Below are positions 17,309 to 26,909 of a stretch of DNA of 64,000 nucleotides, in pieces; position 1 is the stretch's first letter, and each line of letters opens with the position of its first letter. Below the pieces are notes generated by a model. The model ran no database searches. It had not been told where the DNA came from and worked only from the letters and a program-made list of their open reading frames with translations. The translations under genes and the position numbers were made by a program. The stretch is from Siminovitchia fortis (GTDB taxonomy: Bacteria > Bacillota > Bacilli > Bacillales > Bacillaceae_C), in NCBI RefSeq assembly GCF_003605365.2, contig NZ_QYTU02000012.1:1-64000 (forward strand), written 5' to 3'.

Positions 17309-17356
17309 ATGATTGACAATCGGTATAATAATACTTTCATAACTTTTGACAGCTAG
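17309..17356 (+). CDS. Possible 15-codon leader ORF before the PRD regulator
   Basis: ATG 17309 is preceded by a strong AAGGAGGGG, runs 15 codons and stops with TAG eight bases before the regulator ATG, which itself has no ribosome site. Frames differ. Either a real leader whose translation feeds reinitiation at the regulator, or the relic of a frameshifted start. Confidence 0.35.
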   Translation: MIDNRYNNTFITFDS

Positions 17357-17364
17357 CAAATTAA

Positions 17365-19395
17365 ATGAGCAGTCGCAATATGGCTGCCAAGAAAGAGGAA
17401 GTGTCAATATTGTTTGATATAACAAAGCGTCAAGCAAAATTGATTGAATTAATGTATAGAAAAAAAGAATATCTTCCTGCCAAATACTATGCCGATTGCT
17501 TACATGTTTCGGAAAGGACAATTTTTAATGACCTGACAAAATTGAAAGAAATTTTTAAGGTTCTTCATATTGAAATTGATAAAAAGCCGAACCAAGGCAT
17601 TAAAATGCGCAGCGATGCCGCTACAGCCGACAAGTTTATTCAACAAATCATGGATAAGGTGAAGGCAGAGAAAAACACCAGTTACTCGTCTTTAGAACGG
17701 CAAGTATTCATCGCAAAGTGGTTGCTTGTGGAAAATAGGACGGTCACATACCAATCTTTATCGATGGACCTTTATATTAGCACGACTTCTATTATAAAAG
17801 ATTTAGAACAGATTCGGCGCTTTATGGATGATGAGGTGAAGCTAGTTTCAGATATTAAAGGAACAAGGGTTCACGGAACAGAGATCGGGATCCAAAGAAC
17901 GATCAAGCGCTTTGCTTATTATTTGATCGAACAAGAACTGCATAATTATTCCTTGTCTGCCTACGCAAAAATTCTCGAACCTTTATTCAACGAAAACGTG
18001 TTGGATAGAGTATACGAATCGATGCAGGAGTTAATTGCCGTATTGGATCTCAATATTTCTGAACAGTATTTAAAGTCGCTCTTTATCTCCTTACTAATAC
18101 TAACGGAGCGTTCCTACCAAGGATATCATTTGAACGCGCTACCGGAAGTGCAAGTGGAAGGAACGGAATATTTGGCCAATTATCCGCTGGCGGTTCACAT
18201 TTGCCATAATATTTCTTCCCATCTTGGGTTCACGTACACGGAACTGGAGCACCGATACATCAGCGATCAATTGTTTGCCCATCGGATTGAAGTTAAAGTG
18301 AATAACCAGTACATTGAAAAGCTCTTTTCCAGAGATGTGAAACAGATGATTTCTGATGTCAGCGAGGCAATTGAGATCGACTTGAATGATGATGAGAAGC
18401 TTTATGATTCACTTATTTATCATGTTTTCCCGATGATTTACAGACTGAAATCAGACATTTATGTCTATAACCCCTTGTTAAATGAAATTAAAAATAACTA
18501 TGGGGTTCTATTTCGAATCATTTGGTACGTTATGGAAAATCTTGAAGAAAAATATGATATCAGGCTGACAGACGATGACATCGCCTTTATTACGATTCAT
18601 TTTCAAGTGGCGATTGAGCGCAAAGAAGAAATGTCACAAATACTCATTGTTTGTCAAACGGGACTCGTGACGTCCGATTTAATCATGAGCCGGATCAAAA
18701 ATCTGCTGCCTGCCAATATACAATTCAGGCTTATCGCTAAACCGAATCTGAGAGAGGAAGATCTGTCCAGAGTAGATTTCATCGTCTCTTCTGTTCCGCT
18801 CGATGGTGTGGCCAAGCCTGTCGTTTTCGTATCACCATTAGTAAGAGATACAGATTTAATGAATATTTACTCATACTATTTGAAATATTCATCCGGAGTG
18901 AAAAAGAAGGAAGACAGGGAACTTGACTTCAACATGACTTCCGCCTTTTTAGACAGCCGGTATATATTTCTCAACGAAGAGATCACCACAAAGGAAGCGT
19001 GTTTGGGCAAGATGATCCGCCGGTTGGAGGAAGATGGAATTGTAAAAGAGTTTTTCAGAGACTCGGTTTACGAACGCGAGAAGCTGGGGAACACGTTAGT
19101 TCATGGATGGGCTGCCGTCCCGCACGCGCTTTCATCAATGGCGAATGAAACGAAGATTGCCATCATGACGACCAAAAAACCGATTAAGTGGAATAATGAA
19201 TCTAGCGTTTCTTTCATTATATTACTGGCAGTTGCGGAAGAGGATGTCGTGCATATTCGAAAGTTGCTGGGACATCTTTATGATGTGATTTTGAAATTGG
19301 AAAGTCATGAAAAAAATGACTTTTTACAATCTCTAAGGAAGCCCGATGATCTCATTGCCTTATTCCAAGGGAATTGCCAGTATCCATTGACTTAA
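17365..19395 (+). CDS. PRD-containing PTS-regulated transcriptional activator (MtlR/LicR type)
   Basis: 676 residues in the order: HTH (about 15-75, with AKYYADCLHVSERTIFNDL), a second HTH-like region, two PRD domains (about 190-400, conserved His in each), a GatB-like EIIB domain near 424 (ILIVCQTG, Cys) and an EIIA domain near 530-676 (His in AAVPHALSS). Such proteins are activated or inhibited by phosphorylation from HPr and the cognate EIIB. ATG 17365 lacks a ribosome site; TTG 17410 with AGAGGA upstream is an alternative start. It sits directly before the EIIA gene it presumably controls. Confidence 0.9.
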   Translation: MSSRNMAAKKEEVSILFDITKRQAKLIELMYRKKEYLPAKYYADCLHVSERTIFNDLTKLKEIFKVLHIEIDKKPNQGIKMRSDAATADKFIQQIMDKVKAEKNTSYSSLERQVFIAKWLLVENRTVTYQSLSMDLYISTTSIIKDLEQIRRFMDDEVKLVSDIKGTRVHGTEIGIQRTIKRFAYYLIEQELHNYSLSAYAKILEPLFNENVLDRVYESMQELIAVLDLNISEQYLKSLFISLLILTERSYQGYHLNALPEVQVEGTEYLANYPLAVHICHNISSHLGFTYTELEHRYISDQLFAHRIEVKVNNQYIEKLFSRDVKQMISDVSEAIEIDLNDDEKLYDSLIYHVFPMIYRLKSDIYVYNPLLNEIKNNYGVLFRIIWYVMENLEEKYDIRLTDDDIAFITIHFQVAIERKEEMSQILIVCQTGLVTSDLIMSRIKNLLPANIQFRLIAKPNLREEDLSRVDFIVSSVPLDGVAKPVVFVSPLVRDTDLMNIYSYYLKYSSGVKKKEDRELDFNMTSAFLDSRYIFLNEEITTKEACLGKMIRRLEEDGIVKEFFRDSVYEREKLGNTLVHGWAAVPHALSSMANETKIAIMTTKKPIKWNNESSVSFIILLAVAEEDVVHIRKLLGHLYDVILKLESHEKNDFLQSLRKPDDLIALFQGNCQYPLT

Positions 19396-19420
19396 TATGC
19401 TAACACTTGGAGGAAACAAC

Positions 19421-19870
19421 ATGTATGTGGAAGAAGACTTAATTTTTTATGATCAGCCATTACGGGATCAGGATCAAATATTTGATTTCATGGCGGATGA
19501 ACTAGAAAGAAAAAAATATGTAACATCGGGTTTCAGAGAAGCCATTAAAGAACGCGAGCAAAAATTTCCGACTGGATTAAAACTGGATGGAATGAATATA
19601 GCGATCGTCCATACAGAGGCAGAATATGCGAAAACGGAAAAACTCGTCATTATCAAACTGAAGAATCCTGCAACGTTTCACAACATCGAGACTTTGGAGC
19701 CTATTGACGTAAGTCTAGTTTTTGGACTCATTCTAAGTGATAGCGAGAAACATTTAGAAGTTTTAAAGAAACTAGGTACCTTATTACAAAATCAAAAAAT
19801 AATCAAAGATATAAAGAATGTGAAGTCTCAGAGTGAATTGTTCACGATCATGAAACATTATTTTAATTAA
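19421..19870 (+). CDS. PTS EIIA component, galactitol/fructose type
   Basis: 149 residues of the PTS EIIA-2 fold. The phosphorylated His is His64 in NIAIVHTEAEY, and the Gly-rich FPTGLKLDG precedes it as in GatA. It passes phosphate from HPr to the EIIB protein encoded next. ATG 19421 follows TTGGAGG; an earlier in-frame ATG at 19397 lacks a site and lies at the regulator stop. Fifteen bases separate it from the EIIB gene. Confidence 0.9.
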   Translation: MYVEEDLIFYDQPLRDQDQIFDFMADELERKKYVTSGFREAIKEREQKFPTGLKLDGMNIAIVHTEAEYAKTEKLVIIKLKNPATFHNIETLEPIDVSLVFGLILSDSEKHLEVLKKLGTLLQNQKIIKDIKNVKSQSELFTIMKHYFN

Positions 19871-19885
19871 AAAGGAGAATGTGCG

Positions 19886-20170
19886 ATGAGTAAGCGGATT
19901 GTAATTGCTTGTGGAGCAGGCTTGGCCACGTCAACAATGATTTTAAAGAAGGTTGAAGAGCTTTTAGAACAAAAAGGGATTCCCTATTCCATTACCCAAT
20001 CGCAAATTTATGAATTGGATTCCTATGACGGAAAAGCTGACTTGTTTATTACCTCTATGAAACTAGATGAAACAAAATATAAAACGCCGATTGTCGTTGG
20101 AACACCTTTTCTTTTAGGTATAAATGAAGAAGCAACAAAAGAAAAAATTATTGAATTACTTACAAAATAA
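19886..20170 (+). CDS. PTS EIIB component, galactitol type
   Basis: 94 residues, the usual GatB size. The N-terminal loop ACGAGLATS carries the phosphorylated Cys9. A cytosolic protein that phosphorylates the sugar bound to EIIC. AAAAGGAG lies before ATG 19886. EIIA, EIIB and EIIC are separate polypeptides, as in galactitol- and pentitol-type systems. Confidence 0.92.
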   Translation: MSKRIVIACGAGLATSTMILKKVEELLEQKGIPYSITQSQIYELDSYDGKADLFITSMKLDETKYKTPIVVGTPFLLGINEEATKEKIIELLTK

Positions 20171-20181
20171 GGGGTGTGGGC

Positions 20182-21507
20182 ATGGTAGTTATTGATTATT
20201 TCCTGTCTTTGGGGTCAACTGTATTTGTCCCTATCGTATTGATTTTGATCGGCCTTTTTTTGGGACAGGGCATTTTAAGTTCAATCCGCAGCGGTATTAC
20301 GGTAGGAATCGGATTTATCGGTCTCGGCTTGGCAATTTCTTTAATTTCGAATACATTGGAACCGGCTGTCAATCAAATCGTGGAGCGCTTTTCCTTTAAC
20401 TTGACGGTCATCGATATCGGTTCGGGTGCTGCAGCGGGTGTTGCTTTCTCATCATTGGTCGGTGCTTTGATTATTCCCTCAGTCTTTGTTCTGAATCTTC
20501 TTTTATTGTTAATTGGCTTTACCAAAACAATGAATATTGATATTTTTAACTATTCACATTATGCCTTTACAGGCGCGGTCGTTCACTTGATAACCGGAAG
20601 TGTCGTTCTCGGTGTTGGAACGAGTTTAATCCAGGCAACATGGTCTCTTTTGTCTGCAGATTATTCTGCCAGAAAAGTGCAAGACGCCCTTGGCGTTGAC
20701 GGCATTTCCATTCCGCAAGGGTACGCATCAAGTACCGTTCCGCTTTTCAGTATTTTGGACAAAGTATATGACCGTATTCCCTTTTTGCGAGATTCCAAGC
20801 TCGATCTCTCTCACTTGCAGGGGCGGGTTGGATTGTTCGGTGACCCCGTGATCATTGGTGCCATTCTTGGAATCATTTTGGCCCTGTTGGCAGGTTACAA
20901 CTTCGCCGACGGCACAAACTTGCTCATGGGTGTAGTGGCCATTATGGTCCTCTTCCCTCGCATGGTAAAAATCATCGTGGAAGGATTGCTTCCCATCTCT
21001 GAAGCGGCAAAAGGCTTCTTTAACAAGCGATTCAATGGGAAAGAAGTTTTTATCGGTTTGGATTCTGCCGTTACCCTTGGCTTGCCAACGACACAAATTG
21101 TTGGAACAATGCTGATTCCTATTACATTGGTTTTAGCAGTCATTTTACCCGGCAACAAAGTGCTGCCGCTCGGTGACTTGGCGTTTGTCGCTTTTTTCAC
21201 TTGTATGGCAACGATCATTCACAAAGGGAACATCTTAAAGACAATTATAAGCGGAGTCATTAACATGATCGGGGTGCTTTATATAGCAAGCTGGTTTGCC
21301 CCTTATTTCAGCAAGCTAGCTGCCAACAGCGGAGCTACTGAAATCAAGGGACAAACTACCGCTCTTTGGAATGGGAACGTTTTCGATATTATTATCGCTA
21401 ACATCGGTCGATTTGGCATCATCGGGCTGATCATATTAATTGTCATCACGATTCCGATCGGCCTTTATGTGAAAAGAGTGTCTTCCACGCCGAATTCGAT
21501 CGAGTGA
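20182..21507 (+). CDS. PTS EIIC component, galactitol (GatC) family permease
   Basis: About 441 residues, hydrophobic, 10 or more transmembrane helices. GatC-family segments include SIRSGITVGIGFIGLGLAI near the N-terminus and GLPTTQIVGTMLIP later. It binds and translocates the substrate, which is released phosphorylated. ATG 20182 with GGGGTGTGGG upstream is preferred to GTG 20176. Relatives carry galactitol, D-arabitol or xylitol; this sequence alone cannot fix the substrate. Confidence 0.92.
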   Translation: MVVIDYFLSLGSTVFVPIVLILIGLFLGQGILSSIRSGITVGIGFIGLGLAISLISNTLEPAVNQIVERFSFNLTVIDIGSGAAAGVAFSSLVGALIIPSVFVLNLLLLLIGFTKTMNIDIFNYSHYAFTGAVVHLITGSVVLGVGTSLIQATWSLLSADYSARKVQDALGVDGISIPQGYASSTVPLFSILDKVYDRIPFLRDSKLDLSHLQGRVGLFGDPVIIGAILGIILALLAGYNFADGTNLLMGVVAIMVLFPRMVKIIVEGLLPISEAAKGFFNKRFNGKEVFIGLDSAVTLGLPTTQIVGTMLIPITLVLAVILPGNKVLPLGDLAFVAFFTCMATIIHKGNILKTIISGVINMIGVLYIASWFAPYFSKLAANSGATEIKGQTTALWNGNVFDIIIANIGRFGIIGLIILIVITIPIGLYVKRVSSTPNSIE

Positions 21508-21519
21508 AAGAGAAAGTGA

Positions 21520-22170
21520 GTGTATTCCTTGATTGTTTCACCTTCCATATTGAGTGCCGATTTTCTTAACCTTGAAAGAGATATCAGAAATTTAGAAGCA
21601 GCCGGCGCTGACGCTATCCACATTGATATTATGGATGGTGTATTTGTTGCCGGTGTGACGTGGGGCCCCCCCACAGTAAAAGCGATCCGGCAAATCACAT
21701 CTTTGCCTTTGGATGTCCATTTGATGATTGATCAGCCGGAACGTCTCATAGAGGCTTATTTGGATACAGGGGCTGGGCAAATCACCATTCACCCGGAAAG
21801 TACCGTTTTTTTACGAAAAACATTGCGGACCATTAAACATCACGGTACGAAAGTGGGCGTTGCCATAAAACTGGAAACCCCAGTCCAGGTAATTGAACAC
21901 TGTTTGGATTTAGCAGATACCGTCCTCTTGCTTACTTGTGATGAAGGTTTTGGCGGACAATCTTTTCAGCCGCTCGCTTTACAAAAGATTTCAACAATTG
22001 CCGAGTGGCGCTCAAAACATCAGCTCCTTTTCAAAATAGCGGTAGACGGAGGGGTTCAGCCCGAAACCGGAAAGCTCTGCAAAGAAGCGGGGGCAGATAT
22101 ACTGATCGCCGGTTCCTATGTTTTTAACGAAGAGATGGAGGCGGCGATCCGCACATTAAAAACGGTATAA
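21520..22170 (+). CDS. Ribulose-phosphate 3-epimerase family protein
   Basis: 216 residues, TIM-barrel epimerase. Motifs: SPSILSADFLNL (N-terminal), HIDIMDGVFV (metal His and Asp), DVHLMI (His), EGFGGQSF (phosphate and loop) and KIAVDGGVQP (Asp acid/base). In the island it would epimerise a ketose phosphate before or after aldol cleavage, as Rpe or AlsE do. Start is GTG 21520; TTG 21529 is possible. It directly follows the EIIC gene, so it belongs to the same operon; it differs from a housekeeping Rpe mainly by context. Confidence 0.9.
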   Translation: MYSLIVSPSILSADFLNLERDIRNLEAAGADAIHIDIMDGVFVAGVTWGPPTVKAIRQITSLPLDVHLMIDQPERLIEAYLDTGAGQITIHPESTVFLRKTLRTIKHHGTKVGVAIKLETPVQVIEHCLDLADTVLLLTCDEGFGGQSFQPLALQKISTIAEWRSKHQLLFKIAVDGGVQPETGKLCKEAGADILIAGSYVFNEEMEAAIRTLKTV

Positions 22171-22247
22171 CCGCATTTTTGCAGCGCGGAGACTAGCGCA
22201 TTATAGGTAAAAAATTCCATGAACCAGTTTAAAGGAGGTACAAGTTT

Positions 22248-23726
22248 ATGTCTCAGGAGGTAAAACTTTCAAAGAAAGTATCAGATTTTTTAAGCGGAAC
22301 GAAGAAAATATTTATTGGCGGCCAGTTTGTCGAATCCATTTCTGGGAGAACATTTGAAACGTATAACCCGGCAACTGGAGAGGTTTTGGCATTTGTGAGT
22401 GAGGCGCAGGCAGAGGATATTGATAAAGCGGTCGTGGCGGCGAAGGAAGCGTTTGAACATGGACCATGGTCCAAAATGAGCGCTGCTGAACGTGGAAGGC
22501 TCATGTATAGGCTTGCGCAATTGATCGAACAACATAAACAGGAACTGGCCGAGATCGATTCCCTTGATAACGGAAAGCCAATGCGTGAAGTGATAGAAAA
22601 CGATATTCCCAATGCGATCGGTCAATTCGAATATTTTGCTGGATGGACCACGAAGATCATCGGCCAAACGATTCCGGTATCAGGTCCATATTTTAACTAC
22701 ACACGCCATGAACCGGTTGGTGTCGTCGGGCAAATTATTCCCTGGAATTTCCCGCTCATGATGGCTGCCTGGAAAATAGCGCCTGCGCTTGCAACAGGCT
22801 GTACTGTTGTATTAAAACCTGCAGAGCAAACGCCGCTTTCTGCCCTTTATCTAGCAGAGCTGGCAGCTGAAGCGGGCTTCCCCGAAGGCGTGATCAACGT
22901 TGTACCCGGTTTCGGTGAAACTGCCGGAGCTGCGCTTGTCAAACATCCGGACGTCAATAAAATTGCATTTACCGGTTCTACGGTTGTGGGAAAGTCGATT
23001 ATGAAAACAGCAGCCGATACATTAAAACGCGTAACGCTGGAACTTGGCGGGAAATCTCCGAACATCATTTTGCCCGATGCTGATTTAACAAAGGCAACGC
23101 CTGGGGTTTTTTCAGGCATCATGGCCAACCAAGGAGAAGTGTGCAGCGCCGGATCAAGAGTTTATATCCAGAAAAACATGTTTGACAACGTCGTTTCTGA
23201 TTTGGTGACTTATGCGAAAAATGTGAAGCTGGGCAGTGGATTGTCCCCGGATACGGATATGGGACCGCTTGTTTCCAAAGAGCAGCAAGACCGGGTAGTA
23301 GGCTATATTAACAGAGGAAAAAGCGAGGGGGCTGAGTTATTGTGCGGTGGAAGCCATACAGAGAAAGGGTATTTTGTTGAGCCCACTGTTTTTGCTGACG
23401 TCGACGACACGATGTCCATTGCCAGGGAGGAAATTTTCGGGCCAGTTGTCGTCGCCATGCCCTATGATGATTTAGACGAAATCATCGAACGAGCGAATGC
23501 CACCCCATTCGGCCTTGCTGCCGGTTTATGGACCGAAAGCCTAAAAAATGCCCATTACGTGGCCAATCGTTTAAAAGCAGGGTCTGTTTGGGTCAATTGC
23601 TATAACTTGACTGACCCTGCGTCACCTTTCGGAGGTTATAAAGAATCTGGATTTGGTCGGGAAATGGGTTCCTATGCTTTGGACAATTATATAGAAGTAA
23701 AGAGCGTCTGGATTAACTTGAACTAA
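22248..23726 (+). CDS. NAD(P)-dependent aldehyde dehydrogenase
   Basis: 492 residues of the ALDH superfamily. IIPWNFPLMMAAWKIAPALA and FTGSTVVGK form the cofactor site; catalytic Glu is in LELGGKSPN and Cys in GEVCSAGSR; the C-terminal PFGGYKESGFGRE is typical of class 1/2 and betaine-type enzymes. AAAGGAGG precedes ATG 22248. Placed after the epimerase, it may oxidise the aldehyde released by the class II aldolase, for example a glycolaldehyde- or lactaldehyde-like product (inference). Confidence 0.92.
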   Translation: MSQEVKLSKKVSDFLSGTKKIFIGGQFVESISGRTFETYNPATGEVLAFVSEAQAEDIDKAVVAAKEAFEHGPWSKMSAAERGRLMYRLAQLIEQHKQELAEIDSLDNGKPMREVIENDIPNAIGQFEYFAGWTTKIIGQTIPVSGPYFNYTRHEPVGVVGQIIPWNFPLMMAAWKIAPALATGCTVVLKPAEQTPLSALYLAELAAEAGFPEGVINVVPGFGETAGAALVKHPDVNKIAFTGSTVVGKSIMKTAADTLKRVTLELGGKSPNIILPDADLTKATPGVFSGIMANQGEVCSAGSRVYIQKNMFDNVVSDLVTYAKNVKLGSGLSPDTDMGPLVSKEQQDRVVGYINRGKSEGAELLCGGSHTEKGYFVEPTVFADVDDTMSIAREEIFGPVVVAMPYDDLDEIIERANATPFGLAAGLWTESLKNAHYVANRLKAGSVWVNCYNLTDPASPFGGYKESGFGREMGSYALDNYIEVKSVWINLN

Positions 23727-23766
23727 ACGAAGCAGCTTCAAACAGGAAACAATGGGTTTTGGGTTG

Positions 23767-23803
23767 AATGATCTGCCCCTTCTATAAAGAGGGCGGGTCG
23801 TTT
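23767..23803 (+). terminator. Hairpin after the aldehyde dehydrogenase
   Basis: AATGATCTGCCC and GGGCGGGTCGTT form a 12-bp stem with three G-U pairs; only three T follow. Likely a 3' end or attenuator ahead of ptsHI. The 250-base gap to ptsH shows nothing else clear. Confidence 0.5.
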
Positions 23804-23985
23804 AACCAACAAAGTAAATGATTGCATTGGCAAAGGAGCGATTAAGCAGTGAGAAATTCCAAGCTTGCAAAACCCTAGTTCCAATACAAAACAAATGATT
23901 GATTCAGACTGAAATAGCCATAATCAACTTTATAAAATGTACATGCTCATCAGAAGATTAAAGCATAAAGGAGCGGTTGAATGAG

Positions 23986-24258
23986 ATGATGGAAAAAACA
24001 TTTAAGGTGATTGACAGTACAGGTATTCATGCACGCCCGGCAGCGGTGTTGGTACAAACAGCGGGCAAATTTGAGTCAGAGATAACCATTAAGTTTAACG
24101 CCAAAACCGCCAACCTGAAATCAATCATGGGCGTCATGTCATTGGGCATCCCCCAGCATGCGGAAATCCGAATCGCTGCCTCCGGCCCGGATGAACAAAA
24201 GGCGATCACGGTGATTTCCGACGTCATATCACAGCAAGGATTGGGTGTAGCAAATTGA
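23986..24258 (+). CDS. ptsH: PTS phosphocarrier protein HPr
   Basis: With ATG 23986 as start the 90-residue protein has its phosphorylated His exactly at position 15 (TGIHARPAA) and the regulatory Ser at 46 ([12 protein letters not shown]), the canonical Bacillus numbering. TTG 23977 lies too close to AAAGGAG. His15 carries phosphate from EI to EIIA proteins; Ser46, phosphorylated by HPr kinase, makes HPr the CcpA corepressor. Its stop overlaps the ptsI start. Whether this is the only HPr of the cell or a second copy dedicated to the island cannot be told from the window. Confidence 0.93.
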   Translation: MMEKTFKVIDSTGIHARPAAVLVQTAGKFESEITIKFNAKTANLKSIMGVMSLGIPQHAEIRIAASGPDEQKAITVISDVISQQGLGVAN

Positions 24259-25970
24259 GGATCCTAAACGGAATTCAAGCCTCGCCCGGAATAGCCATTG
24301 CGAAAGCCTATCGGCTGGAAGAGCCGGAAATGAAAGTAGATAAAGAAGAAATTACAAATAAAGAGTTTGAAATCCAGCGTTTCAGAGAGGCCATCCAAGG
24401 GGCGAAGCATGAACTTGAGAAAATCATGAAACATACCGAGAAAACAATGGGGGCCGATAAAGCGGAAATTTTCGGGGCGCATCTCCTTGTTTTGGAAGAT
24501 CCCGAGTTATTGACCTCCATCGAGCAAAAGATCGACCAGGAGTCTGTCAATGCCGAGTATGCCACCTGGGAAATTGCCGATATGTTTATTTCGATGTTTG
24601 AAGCGATGGAAAACGAGTACATGAAAGAACGGGCTGCAGATATCCGTGATGTAACGAAGCGTGTAATTGCCCATCTTCTGGGCGTCAGTCTTCCAAATAC
24701 AAGCATGATTTCAGAACCTGTCATCATTGTTGCAAACGATTTAACGCCATCTGATACCGCTCAATTAAACCGGCAGTTTGTGAAAGGATTCGTAACAGGT
24801 GGCGGAGGCCGCACATCTCACTCTGCCATTATGGCCCGCTCGCTGGAAATTCCCGCTGTCGTCGGAACAAAAACAGTAATGGAGCATGTGAAAAACGGAG
24901 AGCAAATCATTATTGACGGGTTTGAAGGAAAAGTTATTATAGATCCCCAAGCTGATGACGTGACAGAATATGAGAGGAAGGAATTGGCTCATGAAGCCCA
25001 AAAGGAAGAATGGAGAAAACTTGTCCATAAACCGACCGTGACAGAAGACGGTACGCATATGATACTCGCTGCCAATATAGGAACTCCCCAAGATATTGCA
25101 AGCGTTCTTGAAAATGGCTCCCAAGGGATCGGTTTGTACCGGACAGAGTTTTTGTACATGGGACGCGATCAGCTTCCTACCGAAGAAGAGCAATTTGAAG
25201 CTTACAGAACGGTACTGGAAAGCATGGCAGGTAAACCAGTTGTCGTTCGTACCCTTGATATTGGAGGAGACAAGGAACTTCCCTATTTAAATCTTTCAAA
25301 AGAGCTGAACCCGTTTTTGGGACTGCGTGCTATTCGCCTTTGCTTCGTAGAAGAAAGGCTTTTCCGGATTCAACTGCGCGCCTTATGGCGTGCCAGTGTA
25401 TACGGAAACTTAAAAGTCATGTTTCCAATGATCGCCACCCTTGACGAACTTCGTCAGGCGAAAGCTATTTTCATAGAGGAAAAAGAAAAGCTTCAATCTG
25501 AAGGGACACATGTGGCGGACCGGATTGAAGTAGGAATGATGGTAGAAACGCCTTCATCTGCAGTTATGGCCGATCTTTTTGCAAAAGAAGTAGATTTCTT
25601 CTCGATTGGGACGAATGATCTTATTCAATATACAATGGCTGCGGATCGGATGAATGAGAATGTTTCTTATTTATATCAACCTTACCATCCTGCAATATTA
25701 AGGCTCATTAATCACGTGATTCAGGCTGCCCATAAAGAAGACAAATGGGTTGGGGTGTGCGGAGAGTTGGCCGGGGATTCAATTGGCATTCCGCTACTTC
25801 TCGCATTAGGAGTAGATGAATTAAGCATGAGCGCCACATCGATTTTACCAGCACGGTCGCAAATAAAGAACATCTCTAAAGATAAAGCAGCGAGTTGGAA
25901 GAGAGACATTTTACATATGAAGAGCATGGAGGAAGTCGTACAGTATGTAAAAGAGAGACTTCCTAAATGA
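24255..25970 (+). CDS. ptsI: PTS enzyme I (phosphoenolpyruvate-protein phosphotransferase)
   Basis: 571 residues, normal length. N-terminal EI/HPr-binding region, then the phospho-His in [13 protein letters not shown] (about residue 187), the PEP-binding domain with [27 protein letters not shown] and [15 protein letters not shown], and Cys in GVCGE. TTG 24255 overlaps the ptsH stop. It transfers phosphate from PEP to HPr. Before the active His it reads GFVTGGGG, where B. subtilis EI as I recall has GFTTDIGG, a small sign of divergence from the housekeeping type. Confidence 0.95.
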   Translation: MRILNGIQASPGIAIAKAYRLEEPEMKVDKEEITNKEFEIQRFREAIQGAKHELEKIMKHTEKTMGADKAEIFGAHLLVLEDPELLTSIEQKIDQESVNAEYATWEIADMFISMFEAMENEYMKERAADIRDVTKRVIAHLLGVSLPNTSMISEPVIIVANDLTPSDTAQLNRQFVKGFVTGGGGRTSHSAIMARSLEIPAVVGTKTVMEHVKNGEQIIIDGFEGKVIIDPQADDVTEYERKELAHEAQKEEWRKLVHKPTVTEDGTHMILAANIGTPQDIASVLENGSQGIGLYRTEFLYMGRDQLPTEEEQFEAYRTVLESMAGKPVVVRTLDIGGDKELPYLNLSKELNPFLGLRAIRLCFVEERLFRIQLRALWRASVYGNLKVMFPMIATLDELRQAKAIFIEEKEKLQSEGTHVADRIEVGMMVETPSSAVMADLFAKEVDFFSIGTNDLIQYTMAADRMNENVSYLYQPYHPAILRLINHVIQAAHKEDKWVGVCGELAGDSIGIPLLLALGVDELSMSATSILPARSQIKNISKDKAASWKRDILHMKSMEEVVQYVKERLPK

Positions 25971-26179
25971 TCATTCAAAAATAGTTGGAGTCCGCTTTTG
26001 CCAACAAGTGCTTTGTGGCCGCCAATCACCGTTTTGCGGAAAAATGGCGATTGACGGTCATTGTATTTTGTTTCCTACTATATGGCATACACAAATGCCC
26101 GAAACGCCTTCCCTTGGCCGATGATGCCCAGGGTTTCGTAAAGTTGAGGGTACATAGTTTGGTATAGGAGGTGTATGGA

Positions 26180-26800
26180 ATGGACAGCATTATTTTCGAT
26201 CTTGACGGAACTTTGTGGGACGCGCGTAAGACGGTATCTAAGGCTTGGACGGAAGTTGTACAAAAAGAACTGGATGAAAATAGAATCGTTACGGAAGAGG
26301 ATTTACGCAAAACGATGGGTATGCGGCTTTACGATACTGCAGCACACATTTTCAGTGATATAGATGAGGAAAAACGCCGGATGGAACTCATCAAGAAGTG
26401 CTCTGTCCGTGAGCAGATTCGCCTGGCAAAAGAAGGAGGGAAACTGTATGAAGGGTTAGAAGACGCGCTTGCAAAACTTTCAACCAAATACCGTCTCTTT
26501 ATTGTCAGCAATTGCCAGGAGGGTTATATAGAAGCGTTCTATGAATATCATGGTCTGGGACATTTTTTTGAGGATGATGAAAATCCCGGCAGAACAGGGT
26601 TAAGCAAAGGGAAAAATATCAAACTCGTGATGGAGCGGAACAGCTTGAAATCACCAGTATATGTTGGAGACACTGAAATAGACCGGAAGGCAGCTTCATT
26701 TGCGGGCATTCCATTTGTTTTCGCCGCTTACGGTTTTGGCCAGGTGAAAGAATATGATTATCGGATTGAGCGCATTTCAGAACTTATAGAGTACTTATAG
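26180..26800 (+). CDS. HAD-family hydrolase (phosphatase)
   Basis: 206 residues. Motif I IFDLDGTLWD, motif II VSNCQ, a Lys in SKGKN and motif III/IV VGDTEIDRKAA place it in the HAD subfamily with an alpha-helical cap (GMRLYDTAAHI region), as in phosphoglycolate phosphatase-like proteins. ATG 26180 follows AGGAGGTG. It is not clearly part of the PTS transcript (209-base gap). The substrate, probably a small phosphorylated metabolite, is unknown. Confidence 0.85.
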   Translation: MDSIIFDLDGTLWDARKTVSKAWTEVVQKELDENRIVTEEDLRKTMGMRLYDTAAHIFSDIDEEKRRMELIKKCSVREQIRLAKEGGKLYEGLEDALAKLSTKYRLFIVSNCQEGYIEAFYEYHGLGHFFEDDENPGRTGLSKGKNIKLVMERNSLKSPVYVGDTEIDRKAASFAGIPFVFAAYGFGQVKEYDYRIERISELIEYL

Positions 26801-26909
26801 ACTAGACAAATGCGCATGTTCCCATATCGTTTACCTATAGAACGACTGTAGATATATGTTTTTAAGATCATCCTGGTGCAGAACGGCTGAATTCACACCC
26901 CATCCCTGA

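Noticed and set aside
17313-17329. TTGACA and TATAAT words before the PRD regulator
   Set aside because: Only five bases separate them, too close for a sigma-A promoter.
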